The notes: generated by a model not told the origin, from the letters alone. DNA of 61,249 bases from JACQAI01 sp035507915 (GCA_035507915.1 DATJNS010000019.1:1-61249), one strand, 5' to 3'; positions 52,921-60,844 are shown, counted from the stretch's first letter. Translations and numbers: made by a program.

Positions 52921-53037
52921 GGCCAGCCTTCCGTGTGATCCGCGGCGCGGATCGGGTTGTCGGCTGGCTGGCGCGTCGTTCGAGCGACGCGGCTGGCTGG
53001 CTGGAACGCGGGCGCGCGCCCGCAATGGTGATCGGGG

Positions 53038-53211
53038 CTACTTGGTCAGGATGAGCTTCCCCGAGCCGGTGATCCGGAGCCGGTACTCGTCCTGACCATG
53101 CTCGATGATGATCTCGCGCTTGCCCGCCATCAGCTGCGCGCTGGCGATCCGCCGGGCCGGGCGAACGACCGGCGTCTGGGGGGTCTCGGGCTGCGGTTGC
53201 GATACGCTCAT
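53038..53211 (-). CDS. hemP: Hemin-uptake-associated protein HemP
   Basis: A 57-residue protein with the HemP/HmuP C terminus: REIIIEHGQDEYRLRITGSG followed by KLILTK. The frame extends upstream to 53391, but MSVSQPQPETPQ (start 53211) is the natural N terminus. The N-terminal part is a flexible Pro/Gln stretch. HemP proteins co-occur with iron and haem uptake genes and are usually iron-regulated; in some bacteria HmuP acts as a co-activator. A Fur-like box lies 64 bases upstream. It heads the operon that includes the porin, FMN-binding and apbE genes. Confidence 0.85.
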   Translation of the reverse strand: MSVSQPQPETPQTPVVRPARRIASAQLMAGKREIIIEHGQDEYRLRITGSGKLILTK

Positions 53212-53274
53212 CGGGGTCGGAGCCGTCACGGTTGGAAGAGGGGCGGGGCGCGCCCCATCCACCCGCGACGCTAG

Positions 53275-53293
53275 CTTGAGAATTGTTCGCAAT
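53275..53293. promoter_or_regulatory. Fur-like box upstream of hemP
   Basis: A 9-1-9 imperfect dyad, CTTGAGAAT-T-GTTCGCAAT (six of nine positions paired). The core GAGAATTGTTCGC shares 11 of 13 bases with the stronger box at 54.0 kb. Fur-class regulators in alphaproteobacteria bind related elements. Position, 64 bases before hemP, fits repression by iron. Confidence 0.5.
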
Positions 53294-53326
53294 GCAATTG
53301 AAAATGACTTGCTGAGCAGACGACCC

Positions 53327-53355
53327 TTGACACCGATAGGCTCCAGATATATCTT
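53327..53355 (+). promoter_or_regulatory. Sigma-70-type promoter of the PadR/YqjI-like gene
   Basis: TTGACA at 53327-53332, a 17-base spacer, and TATCTT at 53350-53355. The -35 is perfect and the spacing ideal. The -10 lies 34 bases before ATG 53390 and inside the dyad operator described next, so repressor binding would block polymerase. Confidence 0.65.
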
Positions 53356-53382
53356 CGTTCCGATATATCGTGAACCTATCGG
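53333..53382. promoter_or_regulatory. Long dyad operator in front of the PadR/YqjI-like gene
   Basis: CCGATAGG (53333-53340) mirrors CCTATCGG (53375-53382), and GATATATC occurs at both 53346-53353 and 53362-53369. Both pairs share the same centre, 53357.5; counting each half, 18 of 25 positions are symmetric. It covers the -10 region and ends at the ribosome-binding site. PadR proteins bind ATAT-rich dyads and often control their own genes, so this is most likely an autoregulatory operator. Confidence 0.7.
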
Positions 53383-53389
53383 AGACATC

Positions 53390-53962
53390 ATGTTCCACGG
53401 ACACAGACACAGTTCTCATGAGGATCGCCGTCATGCGCGGGGCCTGTTCGGGCGTCAGTTCGGCGCCGGTCAGGGGCGCCATGGCCGCCACGGCATGCGC
53501 GGCGGTCGCTTCTTCGAGCGCGGCGATCTGCGCTACGTACTCCTGCACCTGATCAGCGAGAAGCCGTGCCACGGCTACGAGCTGATCACCGCCATCGAGG
53601 AGCAGTTCGGCGGCATGTACAGCCCGAGCCCCGGGATCGTCTACCCGACCCTGACGTTGCTCGAGGAGCTTGGCTACATCGCGCCAGAACATATTGAAGG
53701 CACGAAGAAACGCTACGCCTTGACGACCGAGGGGCGAGCCTTCCTCGAGGCCAACCGGGCGCTCCTCGACGCGATCCTGGGGCGCATGGCGGAGTATCGC
53801 CAGGCCTATGGCGGCGGCCCGGCGCCGGAGATCGTGCGGGCGATGCAGAACCTGCGGCAGGCGCTGGCGATCCGGCTCGGCCGCGGCCCGCTGAGCACGG
53901 ATCAGGTGCGGGCCGTCACGGCCGCGCTCGACCGGGTCGCCGGCGAGATCGAGCGGAGCTGA
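53390..53962 (+). CDS. PadR-family transcriptional regulator, YqjI-like, His-rich N terminus
   Basis: A 190-residue regulator. The first 34 residues contain seven histidines (positions 3, 5, 7, 10, 15, 31, 34), a metal-binding leader like that of E. coli YqjI. The PadR winged helix follows: RYVLLHLISEKPCHGYELIT and SPSPGIVYPTLTLLEELGYI, then a helical dimerisation tail. Ribosome-binding site GGAGAC lies three bases before ATG. In E. coli YqjI is nickel-responsive and represses a ferric reductase gene; a similar link to iron and metal balance is inferred here. It is divergent from hemP. Confidence 0.85.
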   Translation: MFHGHRHSSHEDRRHARGLFGRQFGAGQGRHGRHGMRGGRFFERGDLRYVLLHLISEKPCHGYELITAIEEQFGGMYSPSPGIVYPTLTLLEELGYIAPEHIEGTKKRYALTTEGRAFLEANRALLDAILGRMAEYRQAYGGGPAPEIVRAMQNLRQALAIRLGRGPLSTDQVRAVTAALDRVAGEIERS

Positions 53963-54036
53963 CGGCGCGCAGCGACGACCGCAAGCCGTCAGGCCTCGGC
54001 GGACCGGGTTGCGTATGACGGCGATTCGGGATACCA

Positions 54037-54065
54037 ATGCAAATGCGAATGGTTCGCGTTTGCAT
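54037..54065. promoter_or_regulatory. Fur-like box upstream of the membrane cytochrome gene
   Basis: A 13-3-13 dyad: ATGCAAATGCGAA, TGG, TTCGCGTTTGCAT, with 12 of 13 positions paired. As a 9-1-9 site it reads AATGCGAAT-G-GTTCGCGTT, close to known Fur and iron-box patterns. It ends 61 bases before the TTG start of the next gene. It shares its core with the box before hemP. Confidence 0.65.
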
Positions 54066-54126
54066 GGCGGGTATGCAGTTTCCGCAACTCTCGGACGCAC
54101 GCCGCTGGTCCTGATAGGGTGATCCT

Positions 54127-54849
54127 TTGGCGATCACGATCGACGATGCGCTCGATAATCCTGCGGCGTCGCCCGGCGAGGGCGGCCGCGCCGCCAGCCC
54201 TGACGGCCGGTCGTCCCGGCCGGTCGCCAGGCGTCGTGCGCGCCCCGTGAGCGACGCGCCGATCACGACCTTGCCGCGACCCGTGCGGCTGACGCGCCTG
54301 CGCCGCATCTCCGTCTATCTGGTCGGCGCCGGCCTGTGGCTGACCGGCGCCCTGTGGCTGCTGTTCCACTATGTCGTGGGCGGCGGCGACGGGTTCGCGG
54401 TGAGCCGCAACCCGCTCGAGCCATGGTGGCTGACGTTGCACGGCGGGTTCGGCTTCGCCAGCCTGTGGTTGCTCGGATTGCTGTGGGGCGTTCACATCGG
54501 CGCCGGCTGGTCGTCGGGCCAACGGCGCTGGTCGGGCGGCGTGACCCTGGGCGCGCTCGTCTGTCTGATCGTCACCGGCTATTTGCTCTACTACCTGGGC
54601 GACGACCGCCTGCGCGCCGGCACCTCGGTGCTCCACTGGGCGCTCGGTTTGGCGCTGCCGGTCGCCTTTCTCGCCCATCGTCTGGCGCGCAGCCGGGCCG
54701 GCGCGACCGTCGTCGACGGTTCCGGCCAGCCCTGCGGATTCGCGCTGGAATCGGCGACCCTGCCGCCGGTCGGACGCGGCGCCGAGCCCGCGGGCCCACC
54801 GCCCGCCATGCCGTCCGGGCGCGCGCCCGTGACATCGGAACGCAGCTGA
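54127..54849 (+). CDS. Four-helix b-type membrane cytochrome (candidate transmembrane electron carrier)
   Basis: About 240 residues. A 50-residue Arg/Pro-rich cytoplasmic leader precedes four hydrophobic helices. Histidines sit at both ends of two helices: LHGGFG and GVHIGAG on helix 2 (18 residues apart), VLHWALG and LAHRLA on helix 4 (14 apart). That spacing would hold two b haems across the membrane, as in cytochrome b561-like proteins and DUF4405-like proteins. A further His lies in LLFHYVV at the end of helix 1. The TTG start is preceded by AGGGTGA; GTG 54247 is an alternative. Heme binding is inferred from the pattern. Confidence 0.65.
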   Translation: MAITIDDALDNPAASPGEGGRAASPDGRSSRPVARRRARPVSDAPITTLPRPVRLTRLRRISVYLVGAGLWLTGALWLLFHYVVGGGDGFAVSRNPLEPWWLTLHGGFGFASLWLLGLLWGVHIGAGWSSGQRRWSGGVTLGALVCLIVTGYLLYYLGDDRLRAGTSVLHWALGLALPVAFLAHRLARSRAGATVVDGSGQPCGFALESATLPPVGRGAEPAGPPPAMPSGRAPVTSERS

Positions 54850-55113
54850 AGAACCGCGCCTAAAACGCTGGCGATAAACCGCGAAAGGCGCTTTCCTCCC
54901 GCGCATGCATTACCGCCGGGCTGACCCCGCGGCGGCAAGACTCGGCGAGTTGTCTAAAAACCAATCTAAAATAAATCGGCTGACCGGCTGGCGGAATATT
55001 GTAGCCTCGACACGACAAGTCCCAGCGGGCGCGGCGGCTTAACCGCAGATCAATCAACAGCGTCTACGCTGGACCTGGAGGGGAGGGCGTTCGGTATGAT
55101 CAAGGAGTTGGAC

Positions 55114-55239
55114 ATGGCGCACGATCACGTGCTGCAGCCCCCCGAAGCCCTGTCGGCCGGCCGTGCGCTCGCCGTCTGGCTCGGTCTCTCCCTGCTCGGC
55201 TGGGGGGCGATCGCCGCCCTCGTCCTCGCGGTCGTCTGA
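55114..55239 (+). CDS. Small single-helix membrane protein (41 residues)
   Basis: The ORF reads MAHDHVLQPPEALSAGRALA, then a hydrophobic helix (VWLGLSLLGWGAIAALVLAV) and stops. AAGGAG six bases before ATG 55114 is a good ribosome-binding site. The two N-terminal His residues and a single helix suggest a membrane microprotein. It is 264 bases after the cytochrome gene, so a role in that system is only possible. Annotation pipelines would probably miss it. Confidence 0.6.
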   Translation: MAHDHVLQPPEALSAGRALAVWLGLSLLGWGAIAALVLAVV

Positions 55240-55333
55240 ACCGTCACCGGAGCCCGTGCCGCCCGGCCGTCGACGCGCTGGAAGCGGGTCGGCCGATCGC
55301 GGCTTCCGGGGGTCGACGCTCGGCAGCCTTCCA

Positions 55334-56137
55334 TCATGCGGGGGGAGGGGAGGAAGGAGCCCGTCCGGTAGTCCGCGATCGGCCGTCTCCCTCTAACGCC
55401 CCCTCGTCTCGTTGGTTCCCGGCCGAGCCGCCCGACGGTGCGACGTGCGGGCGCGCCCGGGCGACCGGTACCGCCTCGATCTCGCGCAGTATCTTGCGCA
55501 GGATCGCCTGGGCGAAATCCTCGTAGTCGCGCGCCTCGAGCGCGAACGCGCCCGGCCCGCCGATCACCTCGGTGCGGTAGTACTGCTCGAGGTCGGGCTC
55601 CTCGTTGATCACCGCGAGGCCGTTGATCGTCACGCCCGCCGCCAACACGGCGCGGCGCGCGTCCTCGACCGGCACCCCCTGGTTGTTGGCGCCGTCGCCC
55701 GACACGTCGATCACCGCGCGCTCGGCCGGGGTCGGACTGGCGGCCAGGCGCTCGAGCGCGAAGCGCAGCCCACCGCTGATCGAGGTCGCGCCACCGTAGA
55801 TCAGGCGCGGCGCGTCCTCGACCTGATCGGCGAAGGCGCGCGCCGAGGCGGCGTCGTGGATCACCGTCCAGCCGATGTTCTCGCGCTGCCAGGTGGCGTT
55901 CGACCACTCCATCAAGGTCACGGCGATCGCGTGGTGGGTGCCGCCCTCGATCGCTTCGATCACCGCCGGCGTGCGGAACGCCTCGGCGATGCCGGTCATC
56001 TGCAGCGCGAACTCGTCGGGATCGACGCTCGACGACGAATCGACCGCCAGCACGAGATTGAGGTCGACACGCTCGGGAGCCGCCGCGGCCGGACCCGCCA
56101 GCGTCGCCGCCAAAAAGATGATCGCGAGCCGGCGCAT
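55334..56137 (-). CDS. Exported DUF1194 (VWA-like) protein
   Basis: A 267-residue protein. Signal MRRLAIIFLAATLAGPAAAA, then a von Willebrand A-like fold. The MIDAS motif appears as NLVLAVDSSSSVDPDEFALQ (Asp-x-Ser-x-Ser), with ATSISGGLRFALERL and RAVIDVSGDGANNQGVPVED as the other sites. DUF1194 proteins are widespread in alphaproteobacteria and functionally unknown. A disordered Gly/Arg/Pro tail ends the protein. It is co-directional with and 19 bases downstream of the next gene listed. Confidence 0.85.
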   Translation of the reverse strand: MRRLAIIFLAATLAGPAAAAPERVDLNLVLAVDSSSSVDPDEFALQMTGIAEAFRTPAVIEAIEGGTHHAIAVTLMEWSNATWQRENIGWTVIHDAASARAFADQVEDAPRLIYGGATSISGGLRFALERLAASPTPAERAVIDVSGDGANNQGVPVEDARRAVLAAGVTINGLAVINEEPDLEQYYRTEVIGGPGAFALEARDYEDFAQAILRKILREIEAVPVARARPHVAPSGGSAGNQRDEGALEGDGRSRTTGRAPSSPPPA

Positions 56138-56156
56138 GGCGCGCTGGCCCGGGGGC

Positions 56157-56771
56157 TCAGGAGACGCGCTGGCGCCCGACGATCTGGCGATAGAGCGCGG
56201 CGATGTTCTCGGGGTCGTCGCCGAACACGAGCGCCAGCTTCGAGCCGCGCTGATCGCGTTGCAGCGCGCTCTCCAGCAGATCGGGCGCCGGATCCTTGGG
56301 GATGATCGCGAAACCCGCGGTGTTGAGATCGCCGCACACCGAAGCGACCAGCGCGTCGATCGTGCGCTTGTCGACCGCCAGGCCGCCGTTGCGTTTGGCC
56401 TCCTGGTGGGTCAGGGCGGTGGCCAACAGGGTGCGGATGATCGGCTTGTCGAGATTGCGCTCGTTGGCCTTGATGGCGCCGAGATAGAGGCGGCGCAGGC
56501 ACTCGCCCATCCACGCCACGATGTCGGGATCGCGGAACAGCTTGATGGAGTCCTTGAGCACGAGTTGGATGGTGTCGGGATAGAGGTCGCGCCGCACCAT
56601 CGCGAAGCCCTCGGCGTAGACCTCGTCGGCGACGCCGCGCGCCTCTTCTTTCAGGTTCTCGATTTCCTGCAGCATGAGGTGCTTGGCGAGCGGGTCCGAG
56701 GCCGGGTCGGCCTTGTTGCGCGCCTTCCACAGCGCGCTCGCGAACACGTCCACTCCACTCACGACGGCCAT
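56157..56771 (-). CDS. Hypothetical alpha-helical protein
   Basis: A 204-residue soluble protein starting MAVVSGVDVFASALWKARNK. It appears mainly helical (LMLQEIENLKEEARGVADEV, CLRRLYLGAIKANERNLDKP) with a C-terminal AIIPKDPAPDLLES segment. I do not recognise the family. The frame runs on to 57017 with Arg-rich sequence, so ATG 56771, at the first sensible N terminus, is chosen. It forms a unit with the DUF1194 gene; its start is divergent from nnrD/E over 257 bases. Confidence 0.6.
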   Translation of the reverse strand: MAVVSGVDVFASALWKARNKADPASDPLAKHLMLQEIENLKEEARGVADEVYAEGFAMVRRDLYPDTIQLVLKDSIKLFRDPDIVAWMGECLRRLYLGAIKANERNLDKPIIRTLLATALTHQEAKRNGGLAVDKRTIDALVASVCGDLNTAGFAIIPKDPAPDLLESALQRDQRGSKLALVFGDDPENIAALYRQIVGRQRVS

Positions 56772-57028
56772 CGCGGATCCTACCCCTCGGCGGAGGCCGC
56801 CCGACATCGGCGACCTCGTCGCAACAATAAAGCCAAAGTCCCGGAGAACACCAACGATTCGGCCGCGGCGGGCGCCGTGCCCGACGCCGTGTCCGGCGGG
56901 GGCGCGCTTGTCGTTCGGCCACGCCGCCGTATGCTGCCGTCTCGAATCGCGGTCGGCCCCGGTCTTTGCCCCGATCTCTTGTCGTCGGACTCTAGGGCGC
57001 GGGTCGCCCGCTGGCAAACGAGCACGCC

Positions 57029-58525
57029 ATGACGCTGGACGGGATGGACGGCGCCCTCGAGCTGCTGACCGTCGAGGAGATGAGCGCGGCCGATCGCGGC
57101 GCGATCGCGGCCGGCGTGCCCGAGGCGACCCTGATGGAGAATGCCGGGCGCGCGGTCGTGCGCGCGCTGCTGGCGCGCTTCGCGCCCTGTCCGACCGTGG
57201 TGCTGTGCGGGCCGGGCAACAACGGCGGCGACGGCTTCGTGGTCGCCGTCGAGCTGGCCGCGCGCGGCTGGCCCGTGACCTTGGCGTCGATGCGCGCGCC
57301 GGCCGATTACGCGGGCGCCGCCGGCCTGCACGCGGCGCGCTGGCGCGGACCGGTCGGGCCGTTCGCGCCGGGGGCGCTCGACGGCGCGCACCTGGTGGTC
57401 GACGCGCTGTTCGGCGCCGGGCTCAACCGGCCGGTCGACGGCGCGCCGGCGGCGCTGCTGCGGGCGGCGCAGCGGCGCGGGCTGCCGATCGTCGCGATCG
57501 ACGTGCCGAGCGGCGTGCACGGCGACACCGGCGCGGTGCACGGCGTCGCGGTGCCGGCGGCGCTGACGGTGAGCTTCTTCCGCGCCAAGCCGGGGCATTT
57601 CCTGATGCCGGGGCGTGCGCTCTGCGGCGCGCTCGCGATCGCCGACATCGGCATCCCGGCGCGCGTGCTCGACGCGATCCAGCCGGCGACCCGGCTCAAC
57701 GCCCCGGCGCTGTGGCGCGCCGCGCTGCCGCGTCCGCAGGCGGCGGGCCACAAGTACGACCGCGGCCATCTCGTGGTGATCGGCGGCGCCATGACGGGCG
57801 CGGCGCGGCTCGCGGCGCGCGGCGGCCGGCGCATCGGCGCCGGGCTGGTGTCGATCGCCTGCGCGCCCGCGGCGGCGGCGATCTACGCCGCCGATCAGCC
57901 GGGCACCATCGTGCGCGCGCTGCCCGGGCTGGGCGGCCGCTCGGCCGACGCGCTCGCCGCGCTGCTCGCGGACCGCCGCTTCAACGCGCTGGTGATCGGG
58001 CCGGGGGCGGGCACGGGGGCGGCGACCCGGCGCATCGTCGAGACCGCGCTCGCGGCCGGCCGCGCCAGCGTGCTCGACGCCGATGCGCTGACCGCCTACG
58101 CGGGCGCCGCCGACCGGCTGGCCGCCGCGATCGCCGGGCCGACCGTGCTGACGCCGCACGCCGGCGAGTTCGCGCGCCTGTTCCCCGCGCACAAGGGCCC
58201 GCGGCTGACGGCCGCCCGCGCCGCCGCGCGCGAGATCGGCGCGACCGTGCTGCTGAAGGGACCCGACACCGTGATCGCGCATCCCGACGGCAGCGCCGTG
58301 ATCAACGCCAACGCGCCGCCTGCGCTCGCCACCGCCGGCGCCGGCGACGTGCTCGCCGGCTTCATCGGCGGCCTGTTGGCGCAGCGCATGGCGCCGTTTC
58401 CCGCCGCGGCGGCGGCGGCCTGGCTGCACGGCGCCGCGGCGGCCCAGGTCGGTCCGGGGTTGATCGCCGAGGATCTGCCCGACGCCCTACCGCAGGTCTT
58501 GCGAGGTCTGAACGAGCACGCGTAA
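57029..58525 (+). CDS. nnr: Bifunctional NAD(P)HX epimerase / ADP-dependent NAD(P)HX dehydratase
   Basis: A 498-residue fusion. The N-terminal YjeF_N epimerase (about 1-215) shows MENAGRAVVRALLARFAP and CGPGNNGGDGFVVAVELAAR. The C-terminal carbohydrate-kinase-like dehydratase (about 225-498) shows GPGAGTGAATRRI, LTPHAGEFARLFP, LLKGPDTVIAHPDG and TAGAGDVLAGFIGGL. Together they repair hydrated NADH and NADPH. ATG 57044 is an alternative start. It is a housekeeping metabolite-repair enzyme. Confidence 0.92.
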   Translation: MTLDGMDGALELLTVEEMSAADRGAIAAGVPEATLMENAGRAVVRALLARFAPCPTVVLCGPGNNGGDGFVVAVELAARGWPVTLASMRAPADYAGAAGLHAARWRGPVGPFAPGALDGAHLVVDALFGAGLNRPVDGAPAALLRAAQRRGLPIVAIDVPSGVHGDTGAVHGVAVPAALTVSFFRAKPGHFLMPGRALCGALAIADIGIPARVLDAIQPATRLNAPALWRAALPRPQAAGHKYDRGHLVVIGGAMTGAARLAARGGRRIGAGLVSIACAPAAAAIYAADQPGTIVRALPGLGGRSADALAALLADRRFNALVIGPGAGTGAATRRIVETALAAGRASVLDADALTAYAGAADRLAAAIAGPTVLTPHAGEFARLFPAHKGPRLTAARAAAREIGATVLLKGPDTVIAHPDGSAVINANAPPALATAGAGDVLAGFIGGLLAQRMAPFPAAAAAAWLHGAAAAQVGPGLIAEDLPDALPQVLRGLNEHA

Positions 58526-58653
58526 TCGATTGGTTCTTCGACAGTTTTGTAATGAATTTACTGTGGTTTCGCTTACGCTAAATTAACGAATTACCGTTAT
58601 TCTCAATACGATGGGCGTGGTTCCACACGCTTGATTTGAACGGCAGCCTCGCG

Positions 58654-58902
58654 ATGCGCCGCGGACGATTGGATGCCATACAGCCGGGACGCCAGTTCCG
58701 TCCCGCGGGCCCCAGCATGATGGTGTCGACCGCGCGCGTGCTGGCGATCGGCCCCGACGCCTACGGCATTCCCCACGTGCGCTTCGAGATCACGCTGGCC
58801 TCGCAGAGCGGCCACAGCATCGGGCACGAGAGCCGCGTGCTGTCGCTCGAGAGCTTCGCCGAGCTCTATTCGGAGCCGGTCGGCGAGGCGGTCGCGGTCT
58901 GA
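58654..58902 (+). CDS. Small conserved-looking hypothetical protein
   Basis: An 82-residue protein: MRRGRLDAIQPGRQFRPAGP, then STARVLAIGPDAYGIPHVRF and ESRVLSLESFAELYSEP. The beta-rich pattern and lack of signal suggest a cytoplasmic protein. I do not recognise the family. ATG 58654 is chosen; TTG 58636 is in frame. The AT-rich spacer before it (58526-58653) may hold its promoter. It precedes tRNA-Leu by 81 bases. Confidence 0.55.
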   Translation: MRRGRLDAIQPGRQFRPAGPSMMVSTARVLAIGPDAYGIPHVRFEITLASQSGHSIGHESRVLSLESFAELYSEPVGEAVAV

Positions 58903-58983
58903 TCTCGACCCTCTGAGGTGCCGCGCCGCTTGCCGAGCGGCCGGCCGATACGCTACCCCAACGCAGGAAACGCCACGACACAA

Positions 58984-59068
<85 letters not shown>

Positions 59069-59086
59069 AGGTCGCGGCAGCCCCGG

Positions 59087-60844
59087 CTAGTTCCGCCGGA
59101 ATGCCGCGACGCCGATGATGTAGTTGCTGGCGCTCGCCCCGGCCAGGGAGCCGTTGACGTTCTGGATGATGTAGGTGAACCCGGCGCTCGGCCCGCCGGG
59201 CCCCGCGAACATTCCCTTCACGAACGAGAGGCAACCGCCGGTGAGGCACGCCGACGCGTTGGAGTTCGTCACCAGCGTCAGGACGCGGCTCGTCGACGAG
59301 CTGGAGAGCGGCACGCCGGCGCGGTACGCGTTTTCGAAGGCCCACGCCTGCACGCCGCTGACCTGCTGGCTCTTGCCCGGGTTCAACGTGTCGGACACGA
59401 CCTCCGACGCGGCCGGATTGGCCAGCCCGCCCGACGTCACGCTCTGGAAGGTGCCGAGCGTCTGCAGCGCCACGGTGTAGTTCAGGCCGATGTGCGCGCC
59501 CTGCGGCGTGAACAGAACCGACATGCTGCCCGTGAAGCTGCCCGGGGGCACGCCGCCATAGTTGAGCGTCGGCGAGGTCGCGCCCATCAGGCTGTAGTTG
59601 AACACGCCCGCCGTCGGCATCAGGGTCGCGGGCACGCCGATCACGTAATAGAGGCCTTGATTGGGGCCCACCGTGGTGGGGTAGCTCGACGTGTAGGAGG
59701 CACCGCTTTCCGTGATCGTATAACTGCCGTTGGTCCAGCGGCCGATCTGGAGCACGGCGTTGCCCGACTGCTCGACCGCCTGGGCGCTGATGCGGGTGAT
59801 CGCGAAGTTGTCCTCGACCTGGCTGGTGGTGCCGCCGGGCGGGATCGAGTCGAGCGACAGCAGCGCGCCCGCGCTGTCGAAGCTCTTGCTCAGCGCCGAC
59901 TGCGCGTCGAAGAAGAAGAGGCCACCCGCGCCGGTCGGCGCCGTGAAGGCGCCGGCCAAGGAGGACGCCGCGACGACGCTCCCCGAACTGGCCGCGCCGG
60001 ATACGATCGTCTGGGCGGTCTGGCTGACCAATTGGTTGGCGAGGTTCTGCAGGGTGCCCAGCGGGTTCGGGATCGTCACGCTGCCGGGACCGCTGACGAA
60101 CGGCGACAGGCTCGAGTTGCTGTTGGCGACGTTGCGCAGGCTGGGCGCGTTCTGATCGACCGGCGTGCCACCGCCGCTCGCGCCCGGCCGGCCCTGGAAG
60201 CTGGACAACATCGCGGTCAGCCGCGCGAGGTCGATCTTGTCGGTGGTGATCGGCTGGTTCGCCTTGATGTTCATCGCGAAGCCGTTCTTGGTGAGCACCC
60301 GTTCCTCGCCGGTCGACGTCGAGGTGGCGGTGGTGTCCCTGCCGAAGGCTTGCGAGGTCTCGGTGTCGCCGGTGCCGGGCGCCACGGTGGTGAAGTTGAT
60401 GCCGCCGCGGATGCCGATCGTCGCCGTCGGCGTGTTGACGACCACCGGCTCGTCCTTGCTCGCGCGACCGCCGACGAAGCGGAATACGCCGACCGTGGCG
60501 GTCATCGCCAGCTTGGCGGTCTTGGTGTCGGGATCGTAGACGAAGTTGTCGATCGTCAGATCGGCGCCCGGCCCCAAAGTCATGGTCGAGCCGTCGCGGA
60601 ACAGCAGCTGCGTCTGGCCGTCCGCGTCGGTTTTGACGTGTTCGTTGCGTACCACGTCGCTGCCGACCTCGAGCATCTGGGTGGGCAGGGCGGGTGGGGT
60701 GCCGGTGACGCCTGGGTTGACCGCCGCGGCCACCCCCGCGGGCGCCTGCGCCTGCGCCGTGCCGGCGACGAGGAGGAGCATGACGATGCCCGGAAGCGAG
60801 GCGAACGGCGTGCCCGATCCGAGCAGGGAACTTGATCTCCTCAT
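59087..60844 (-). CDS. Large exported FecR-domain protein
   Basis: A 585-residue protein. Signal MRRSSSLLGSGTPFASLPGI plus VMLLLVAGTAQAQA. The FecR domain (residues about 45-145) reads TDADGQTQLLFRDGSTMTLG and GGRASKDEPVVVNTPTATIG followed by IRGG. Unlike classical FecR, it has no cytoplasmic anti-sigma helix. The remaining 400 residues are Ser/Thr/Gly-rich and beta-like, with a Cys pair in NASACLTGGCLS. This is an exported FecR-like surface or periplasmic protein of unknown role. GGGAGG before ATG 60844 fixes the start. Confidence 0.75.
   Translation of the reverse strand: MRRSSSLLGSGTPFASLPGIVMLLLVAGTAQAQAPAGVAAAVNPGVTGTPPALPTQMLEVGSDVVRNEHVKTDADGQTQLLFRDGSTMTLGPGADLTIDNFVYDPDTKTAKLAMTATVGVFRFVGGRASKDEPVVVNTPTATIGIRGGINFTTVAPGTGDTETSQAFGRDTTATSTSTGEERVLTKNGFAMNIKANQPITTDKIDLARLTAMLSSFQGRPGASGGGTPVDQNAPSLRNVANSNSSLSPFVSGPGSVTIPNPLGTLQNLANQLVSQTAQTIVSGAASSGSVVAASSLAGAFTAPTGAGGLFFFDAQSALSKSFDSAGALLSLDSIPPGGTTSQVEDNFAITRISAQAVEQSGNAVLQIGRWTNGSYTITESGASYTSSYPTTVGPNQGLYYVIGVPATLMPTAGVFNYSLMGATSPTLNYGGVPPGSFTGSMSVLFTPQGAHIGLNYTVALQTLGTFQSVTSGGLANPAASEVVSDTLNPGKSQQVSGVQAWAFENAYRAGVPLSSSSTSRVLTLVTNSNASACLTGGCLSFVKGMFAGPGGPSAGFTYIIQNVNGSLAGASASNYIIGVAAFRRN

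Noticed and set aside
53212..53391. N-terminal extension of hemP to 117 residues
   Set aside because: The added sequence covers the Fur-like box and the dyad operator; HemP proteins are about 55-65 residues.
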